DNA from: Candidatus Kapaibacterium sp.
GTDB lineage: Bacteria > Bacteroidota > Ignavibacteria > Kapaibacteriales > UBA961
Length of the DNA stretch: 15,111 bases
Assembly: GCA_023253875.1 (NCBI GenBank)
Contig: JALRFC010000018.1
Coordinates: 249 to 15,359 of the forward strand
Reading direction: 5' to 3'
The notes beneath the pieces were generated by a model. The model was given only the letters and a program-made list of their open reading frames with translations. It had not been told where the DNA came from and did not search any database. The position numbers and the translations under genes are program-made. Shown piece after piece: positions 7,364 through 12,683 of this stretch (the stretch's first letter is position 1; every line of letters begins with the position of its first letter).

Positions 7364-8680
7364 TTATGCTTTAGTGGAATACAGTTTGTCTTTGTCAATC
7401 TTCAAGGTCACTGATTCTACTTTTCGACTATTCGATTGATCAATCATGCAAATATATACGGGTGGTAAATTCACGCGGGAATATCGTCCCGGAATTCTCC
7501 CTGAAATATGATTGATCATGCCTCCAAGAGTTTGATATTCATCGGATTCAGGAAATGGATATGGTAAGAACTCATTGACATCGGCAATGGATGCATCTGC
7601 GGAAATTGTCCACTCCTCCGGATTTCTCGATTCCACAATAGGTTTCTCTTCATCATACTCATCCTGAATATCACCCACCAATTCTTCCATGATATCTTCC
7701 AAGGTCACTAAACCGGAAGTCCCTCCGAATTCATCAAGTACGACAGCCATGTGAAATTTCTGCTTTTGCATGATGGTGAGCAGAGAATGAATTTTATCCG
7801 TTTCTTGGATGAATGTAATAGGTCGGACAATATCTTGAAGTATAATCAAATCGCTGAAAGACATCATTGTGAGAATATCTTTTGCATAGACGATGCCAAT
7901 GATATTATCCAAGGTATCTTGATAGACAGGCATTCTTGAATATCCCTGTTCGATAACTGTTTCCACAATGGAATCTCTTGTCATACTTATTTCGAGTCCA
8001 ATGATTTTCCCTCTTGGAATCATGATTTCAGATGCCGTGGTCTCTTGAAACACGAAAACATTCTCAATCATTTCTTGTTCATTCATCTCGATCATGCCGC
8101 TTTTTGAGCTCTCCTCAAATAAGTAGCGCAATTCTTCTGCACTATGTAAGTCCTGTTCTTTTGCAGATTGAATACCAATCAAAGCGAGTAAGAGATTTGC
8201 AACGCTATTGAGTGCCCAAATGAATGGTCGGAACAAAAGATAAAATGCTTTGAGTGGAATCGAAACACCCAATGCGACTGCTTCTGATCGTTGAATGGCA
8301 AGTGATTTTGGAGCAAGCTCGCCAAGTACAATGTGTAGAAATGTAATAATGATGAATGCTATGGGAAGTGCAATGCTATGCGCCAATTCAGGATCTGGAT
8401 TATATCCCAAAGCAGACATTGCTGAAATCACAATTTTCGCAACAACGCTCTCCCCAATCCAACCAAGAGCAAGGCTTGCCAATGTTATTCCCAATTGAGT
8501 GGCAGATAAATAGGCATCAAGATGTTCAACAATATTCTTTGCGATTTTTGCAAGAAAACTACCCGTACGAACGCGAATCTCAATTTGAGAAAGTCGCACT
8601 TTGACTATAGCAAACTCTGCTGCAACAAAGAAGCCATTCAGAAAAACGAGGAATAAAGTCAGAATTATATCAGTAATCAT
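7364..8680 (-). CDS. CNNM/CorC (HlyC) family inner-membrane protein with CBS pair
   Basis: This 438-residue integral membrane protein belongs to the hemolysin C/CorC family, whose members are linked to magnesium and cobalt efflux or resistance. The DUF21 transmembrane domain covers about 1-200, with hydrophobic segments near 3-24, 58-88, 103-122 and 135-170. A tandem CBS pair follows: about 215-275 (IMIPRGKIIGL..., GIVYAKDIL) and 283-340 (HMAVVLDEFGGTSGLVTLEDIMEELVG). Such pairs bind adenosine nucleotides in relatives. The C-terminal CorC_HlyC domain runs from about 350 to 430 (WTISADASIADVNEFL, YQTLGGMI). It lies six bases downstream of recO on the same strand, implying one transcript. The motif set is complete and nothing suggests decay. 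Whether it transports Mg2+, Co2+ or only regulates a transporter is not visible; the name hemolysin is historical. Confidence 0.92.
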   Translation of the reverse strand: MITDIILTLFLVFLNGFFVAAEFAIVKVRLSQIEIRVRTGSFLAKIAKNIVEHLDAYLSATQLGITLASLALGWIGESVVAKIVISAMSALGYNPDPELAHSIALPIAFIIITFLHIVLGELAPKSLAIQRSEAVALGVSIPLKAFYLLFRPFIWALNSVANLLLALIGIQSAKEQDLHSAEELRYLFEESSKSGMIEMNEQEMIENVFVFQETTASEIMIPRGKIIGLEISMTRDSIVETVIEQGYSRMPVYQDTLDNIIGIVYAKDILTMMSFSDLIILQDIVRPITFIQETDKIHSLLTIMQKQKFHMAVVLDEFGGTSGLVTLEDIMEELVGDIQDEYDEEKPIVESRNPEEWTISADASIADVNEFLPYPFPESDEYQTLGGMINHISGRIPGRYSRVNLPPVYICMIDQSNSRKVESVTLKIDKDKLYSTKA

Positions 8681-8686
8681 AATGCA

Positions 8687-9451
8687 TCATTGGGTGGAAA
8701 TCCCCGGTGGATATGTGTTCCAGCGATAGATTTTATGGCTATGTGACGAAAAATACCGCTGAAATAGATCAATCAATACTATTTGATCCTGTAATGCACA
8801 TTCAATGGAAATATTCTCAAAAGAAGAAATATCCATCTGTTGCAAGATAAAGACTGCCGATGAATTCAACAAGATGCAATCTCGATCAGATAATTGAATT
8901 CCTTCGCTCACGCATCCACCATGCTGAAATGAAAAGAGAATCTGTTCTTGATTCAGGTCTATGATCTCACCGGTAATTGGACAAGATTGCAAATGCATGC
9001 CGAAACCCATGATATGTGCCAATTTCATAAGAAAGAGTATGGTGATGATATATGGTGAATCTGGACATTGTTTATTGTTCAATGCCATCAGAGCACCTAT
9101 TGCAATATCATAGATCTGTGGATTTGCTTCTTCAACTTCTTGTGTGACAGACAATATTTCCACAATACCCATAGCAGACATGAGAGTATCATAGGTAGAT
9201 GCGATATGATTGAGTGGTATTGCTGTCTCGGCGGATTTCAGCAGATGTAAGTCTTTATTTGGATATTTATACCAAGTGATTGAACTGCAACGCAATGCTT
9301 CAATGGCACTGCCCATGGTATTTTTCGCACTTCGCACCCCTTTTGCTATCAATGAGATCTTTCCATGCTCTTTTGTATAAGCATGAAGAATTTTGCTGGT
9401 ATCGCTAAATTTTCTTCCATGCAGAATGATTGCACTGTCAGTGATAATCAT
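8687..9451 (-). CDS. recO: DNA repair protein RecO
   Basis: This 254-residue protein probably acts in the RecFOR pathway, loading RecA onto SSB-coated single-stranded DNA and annealing strands. The start at 9451 gives MIITDSAIILHGRKFSDTSK, the usual RecO opening. The frame continues upstream to an ATG at 9574, but that extension would overlap the divergent bamD gene and lacks family similarity. The OB fold spans about 1-80 (KILHAYTKEHGKISLIAKGVR is typical). The helical C-terminal domain runs from about 85 to 240. A CxxC...CxxC zinc site found in some RecO proteins is reduced here to single cysteines (C157 in SCPITG, C180 in GGC), so zinc binding is doubtful. It is the first gene of a two-gene unit with corC and is divergent from bamD across about 107 bases. 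Confidence 0.85.
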   Translation of the reverse strand: MIITDSAIILHGRKFSDTSKILHAYTKEHGKISLIAKGVRSAKNTMGSAIEALRCSSITWYKYPNKDLHLLKSAETAIPLNHIASTYDTLMSAMGIVEILSVTQEVEEANPQIYDIAIGALMALNNKQCPDSPYIITILFLMKLAHIMGFGMHLQSCPITGEIIDLNQEQILFSFQHGGCVSEGIQLSDRDCILLNSSAVFILQQMDISSFENISIECALQDQIVLIDLFQRYFSSHSHKIYRWNTYPPGISTQ

Positions 9452-9558
9452 ACATATCTGAATGTGAATTTTCGTGTAAAATACGCCATTAGTGAGAAAA
9501 AGTCTAATTTTGTCCCATGAAATGCACTGTTCAATATCATATTTGGAGCGCATTGCCA
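9452..9558. promoter_or_regulatory. Divergent promoter region between recO and bamD
   Basis: This 107-base stretch separates two outward-facing genes and must hold both promoters. On the plus strand TAATTTTG at 9505-9512 matches the Bacteroidota -7 consensus TAnnTTTG, 46 bases before the bamD ATG; no good -33 TTTG is seen at the usual distance. On the minus strand TAGACT, 17 bases and TATTTT form a weak sigma70-like pair reading toward recO. GGAG at 9545-9548 is the bamD ribosome binding site. Confidence 0.4.
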
Positions 9559-10302
9559 ATGAAAGTATATCCATTGGCTTTGATATGTATTCTAAGTGTT
9601 TTTGCTTCTTGTTCCGGAGTTAAACAAACCGGAGAAATCAAAGATGGTGAAACTGCATATACAGCAGGTATCGAAGCATTGAAGAGCGAAGACTATTTTG
9701 AAGCGCAGAGACTCTTTGATGTTATTCGATTGCAATTTCCTACCACGCAATATGCCGATGATGCCCAATATTATCTAGGTGAGATTAGCTATGCTCGAAA
9801 AGAATATGTCATGGCGGCATTCAATTTTGGCATGGTTAGAAGAAGTTATCCTACCAGTTCATTGAATAAATCTGCATTATTCAAAACAGGCATGTGCTAT
9901 TATGAGCTTGCTCCACCGGCAGATAGAGATCAAGATTATACCAAAAAAGCCATTGCAAGTTTTTCCGAATTCCAAGCTATTTATCCTTCAGACTCATTGT
10001 ATGATGAAGCCGGCAAACGCATCAATGAATTACGGAATAGATTAGCCGAGCGAGAATTGATTACTGCTGAATTATATAGAAATTTATACTCAAATAGATC
10101 AGCACTGATTTATTATGATGTCATCATCGATGATTATCCTGATACAGAACACTATGAAACCGCTTTTGCCGGCAAGATTGAATCACTCATTGCACTCAGA
10201 AGATATGATGATGCAAAGTCAATGATTGAACTCTATAGAAAACGATTTACCAATGGCAAATTACGGTCGGCAGTAGAAGTCGCTGAACAATCTATTCCTT
10301 AG
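9559..10302 (+). CDS. bamD: BamD-type outer-membrane lipoprotein (TPR protein)
   Basis: This 247-residue lipoprotein probably belongs to the BAM complex that inserts beta-barrel proteins into the outer membrane. The start at 9559 is set by GGAG at 9545-9548; the frame extends to 9517, but the extension breaks the signal peptide. A lipoprotein signal peptide is clear: MKVYPLALICILSVFASC, with lipidation expected on C18. TPR-like helix pairs follow from about 30 to 245 (YTAGIEALKSEDYFEAQRLFDVIRLQFPTTQYADDAQYYLG is the classic BamD/YfiO opening). Further hairpins sit near 65-100, 125-160, 165-200 and 205-240. Its length matches BamD (about 245-280). The gene is divergent from recO and 13 bases ahead of a thioesterase. 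With surA nearby, the window carries two steps of outer-membrane protein assembly. A generic TPR lipoprotein is the main alternative. Confidence 0.85.
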   Translation: MKVYPLALICILSVFASCSGVKQTGEIKDGETAYTAGIEALKSEDYFEAQRLFDVIRLQFPTTQYADDAQYYLGEISYARKEYVMAAFNFGMVRRSYPTSSLNKSALFKTGMCYYELAPPADRDQDYTKKAIASFSEFQAIYPSDSLYDEAGKRINELRNRLAERELITAELYRNLYSNRSALIYYDVIIDDYPDTEHYETAFAGKIESLIALRRYDDAKSMIELYRKRFTNGKLRSAVEVAEQSIP

Positions 10303-10315
10303 TCTTGGATATATC

Positions 10316-10828
10316 ATGCAAAAACATGGCGAAGTGAAAGGAAAAGCCCCTTCCGAATCAATTGTGGAAATGACGAATCTCGTTCTGCCGAATGATACAA
10401 ATCAATTGGGTAATCTGCTTGGTGGTCGCTTGATGCATTGGATAGACATTGCTGCTGCTCTAGCGGCAATGAGACATTCAGGGAAAGTGTGTGTCACTGC
10501 ATCCGTGGATGTCATCAATTTTTTTGAACCAATCAAGCTTGGTCATGTAGTTAGAGTCCTTGCGAGTGTCAATCGAGCTTTTTCGACGTCCATGGAAATA
10601 GGAGTGAAAGTATTCAGGGAAGACCCATTACATGGGGTTCAAGTGCATACTTCAAGTGCATATTTGACATTTGTTGCAATCGATCAATATGGCAAACCAT
10701 TGCAAGTTCCGCCAATTATTCCCGATTGTACGGATGATTCGAGGAGATTTGAAGAGGCCGGTATACGAAGAGAACAGAGATTGAAAAATAGAGAATTGCT
10801 TAAAGAAGCTAGAAAAAAAGAACGGTAA
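10316..10828 (+). CDS. Acyl-CoA thioesterase (hotdog fold, YciA/BACH-like)
   Basis: This 170-residue protein probably hydrolyses acyl-CoA to free fatty acid and CoA in the cytoplasm, as a hexamer in relatives. The hotdog signature is plain: LPNDTNQLGNLLGGRLMHWID (24-44, with N29 and D44 at the catalytic positions), then the long helix AAALAAMRHSG, then VTASVDVINFFEPIKLG. A single hotdog domain covers about 15-130. The C-terminal ~35 residues are rich in Arg, Lys and Glu and probably form an exposed helix. It starts 13 bases after bamD, so the two genes are likely one operon; the pairing has no obvious shared role beyond envelope or lipid metabolism. Chain-length preference cannot be read from the sequence. 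Confidence 0.88.
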   Translation: MQKHGEVKGKAPSESIVEMTNLVLPNDTNQLGNLLGGRLMHWIDIAAALAAMRHSGKVCVTASVDVINFFEPIKLGHVVRVLASVNRAFSTSMEIGVKVFREDPLHGVQVHTSSAYLTFVAIDQYGKPLQVPPIIPDCTDDSRRFEEAGIRREQRLKNRELLKEARKKER

Positions 10829-11022
10829 GCTCAGTTACATAGTTGTTAAAGATCATAGAATTCATCTTTTTTCAAATTTTCTTTGCTTCTATATCTTTGA
10901 TTTTTCTTATTTTTACAGCACATTTGGCATTATTTTTACTTAATAGTATAGTAAATGCCAATGTCCTTTTTTAGTATGTACATTAATTATTCTTTTTCAA
11001 TAGTAGTTTATTGAGGTTTTTC
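10829..11022 (+). promoter_or_regulatory. AT-rich leader upstream of the first fibre-like gene
   Basis: This 194-base gap is strongly AT-rich. TATCTTTG at 10892-10899 matches the Bacteroidota -7 element TAnnTTTG, with TTTC (one mismatch to TTTG) about 18 bases upstream at 10870-10873. If used, the transcript would run through the hairpin at 10920-10972. TGAGG at 11012-11016 lies six bases before the ATG at 11023 and is the ribosome binding site. Confidence 0.35.
10920..10972 (+). terminator. Long bulged hairpin with T-run
   Basis: TTGGCATT at 10924-10931 pairs with AATGCCAA at 10954-10961. The arms extend outward through ACAT/ATGT with one bulged T. An inner TTACT/AGTAA stem (10936-10940 with 10950-10954) can stack on it. 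CCTTTTTT follows (10965-10972). The position fits a terminator for bamD-thioesterase. It could instead be an attenuator or a stabilising leader for the gene at 11023. Confidence 0.5.
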
Positions 11023-12615
11023 ATGAAGAACTTATTCTTAGTTCTGACACTTGCAGCAGTGCTTATGCTTCCTAGCTCAGCATCAGCTCAAATCCCAAAA
11101 ATCTTGTCTATGCAAGGTGTATTGCTTGATGCAAACAATCAGCCTTTGGCCGATGGTATGTACAATATGACTTTCCGTATCTATGATGCACAATCAGGCG
11201 GAAACATGTTGTTTGAAGAATACTTCGCAGTACCTGTGACAAAAGGTAATTATTTAGCATTGATTGGTGAGAAAAATGCTTTGAACTTGGCATTTGACAA
11301 ACCATACTGGATGTCAGTTACACCGGATGGTGGCAAAGAAGCACCAAGAATGCAATTGACAACTTCACCATATGCATTCAAAGCAATCATGACTGAAAAA
11401 GCTGATACTGCATCATTTGCAGCAAAAGCTGCTCATGCAGTTGTTGCTGACGCAGCAGTTCCAAGTGGTCCTGCAGGTGGTGTTCTTGCTGGTACTTATC
11501 CAAACCCAACATTGGGTGTTGGTGCTGTTACTACAGATGCTATTGCAGATCGTGCAATCACAAGAGAAAAAATTGATCCAAGTGCATTGGTTCTTTATGG
11601 TATGGCTTCTGGCGACCTCACAGGTGAATACCCACATCCAAAGATCGCAGTTGGTGCAGTGAAAACTGACCGTATTTCTGATCTTGCTGTTATCACAGAC
11701 AAATTGGCAAATGGTGCTGTTACATCTGCTAAACTTGCAGACAATAGTATCGCAGTCAATAAGATTGCAGATAATGCAATTACAGCAAATAAAGTTAGCA
11801 CACCATTTATTGCTTCAAGAACAGTTGATAATGCAGGTAATAGCGAATCAGTATTTTGGATGAACAATACAGGTAGCGGTCATACTTTGAGAGTTACAGG
11901 TACTGGTACAGGAACTTCACTTTCAGCTGAAGCAGGTGCAAATGGAGTTGCAGCGAGATTTACCGGTAAAGTAGAATCACTTGGTTTGATTGATGCAAAA
12001 GGTTCAATTGCTGCTACTGGTGGAATGTCAGTTGCTAACTCAAATGGTCCTACTGCACTGACAGTAACAGGTGGTACTACCATCAATACTACAGGAACAG
12101 GAAATCCAACAGCAATTGGTAATCCAACAAATACAGTATCTGTTGCAGGTTCATCAGTTTCTGTAAATGGTCCAACCAATATTAATACAACAGGTGTTGA
12201 AGCAACTAATATTGGTAATGCTTCTACAAGCACAACAATTTCCGGTAATCTTACAGTAAACGGTAAATTGTCAAGAGTATATGGTGGTGTTCAATCAGCA
12301 GGTGCTTTGCCAGTTGCTTATGGTAATATTGCTTCACAATCAACAATCAATATTGGTAGTACATCACCAAATGTTACAGCAGTAAGCTATAATGCAGGTG
12401 TATATACAATCAGCATTGCTGGTGAAAATTTCAACTTGAATGAATATGCAGTTGTTGTTTCTCCATATAGCTCAGTTCCTGCAGGTGGTGGATCACCAAT
12501 TTTGGCAGTTGTTGGTAGCAATGGTACAAACTTGACTGTTTCCACATGGACATTCTCAGGTGGAACATTTACACCTTCAACAGCAGCATTCTCTTTTGCT
12601 ATCTATAGAAGATAA
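11023..12615 (+). CDS. Secreted fibre-like repeat protein (smaller paralogue)
   Basis: I do not recognise a characterised protein; the call rests on architecture. The start at 11023 is fixed by TGAGG six bases upstream and by the signal peptide (MKNLFLVLTLAAVLMLP..., cleavage near ASA|Q at 22); a TTG at 11011 is rejected. Residues 23-121 form a module (IPKILSMQGVLLDANNQPL ... YWMSVTPDGG ... SPYAFKA) common at the N-terminus of bacterial surface proteins. Residues 153-240 hold a 44-residue duplication led by GVLAGTYPNPTL and GDLTGEYPHPKI. Ten-residue repeats (GAVTSAKLAD type) fill 211-260. A Gly/Thr/Asn-rich part (about 280-415) includes two INTTG...IGN units. The C-terminal module begins VAYG (431) and ends FSFAIYRR. 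The repeats suggest a trimeric beta-helical shaft, as in phage tail fibres, but no phage genes are nearby. Glycine is mostly GGT, unlike neighbours, suggesting strong expression. Total length is 530 residues. Confidence 0.75.
   Translation: MKNLFLVLTLAAVLMLPSSASAQIPKILSMQGVLLDANNQPLADGMYNMTFRIYDAQSGGNMLFEEYFAVPVTKGNYLALIGEKNALNLAFDKPYWMSVTPDGGKEAPRMQLTTSPYAFKAIMTEKADTASFAAKAAHAVVADAAVPSGPAGGVLAGTYPNPTLGVGAVTTDAIADRAITREKIDPSALVLYGMASGDLTGEYPHPKIAVGAVKTDRISDLAVITDKLANGAVTSAKLADNSIAVNKIADNAITANKVSTPFIASRTVDNAGNSESVFWMNNTGSGHTLRVTGTGTGTSLSAEAGANGVAARFTGKVESLGLIDAKGSIAATGGMSVANSNGPTALTVTGGTTINTTGTGNPTAIGNPTNTVSVAGSSVSVNGPTNINTTGVEATNIGNASTSTTISGNLTVNGKLSRVYGGVQSAGALPVAYGNIASQSTINIGSTSPNVTAVSYNAGVYTISIAGENFNLNEYAVVVSPYSSVPAGGGSPILAVVGSNGTNLTVSTWTFSGGTFTPSTAAFSFAIYRR
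11479..11742 (+). repeat. 44-codon duplication in the smaller fibre-like gene
   Basis: Residues 153-196 and 197-240 form two copies of a 44-residue unit. Each opens G-x-L-x-G-x-YPxP and continues into GAVxTD. Anchors match at exactly 44: G153/G197, G157/G201, Y159/Y203, P162/P206, G167/G211. The G-x-L-x-G-TYPNP type element is widespread in fibre-like surface and tail proteins. Confidence 0.65.
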
Positions 12616-12636
12616 TGTATACAATTGCTTAGTTTT

Positions 12637-12666
12637 AAACCCGAGTCTTATGATTCGGGTTTTTTT
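12637..12666 (+). terminator. Rho-independent terminator between the fibre-like genes
   Basis: AAACCCGAGTC (12637-12647) pairs with GATTCGGGTTT (12652-12662) around a TTAT loop, with one G-T wobble. The T-run continues to 12666. It follows the stop of the first gene by 21 bases and ends 17 bases before the next ATG at 12684. The intervening space is taken by the ribosome binding site, so the second gene seems to depend on readthrough. Confidence 0.8.
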
Positions 12667-12683
12667 ATATCTGAGGACATCTT

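Noticed and set aside
9517..9558. Upstream extension of bamD
   Set aside because: It would bury the lipoprotein signal peptide, and the ribosome binding site at 9545 points to 9559.
9452..9574. Upstream extension of recO to the ATG at 9574
   Set aside because: It overlaps the divergent bamD start and adds residues before the conserved RecO opening.
11417..11662. Plus-strand frame rich in Gln and Leu inside the smaller fibre-like gene
   Set aside because: It is an out-of-frame product of strong codon bias in a repetitive gene.
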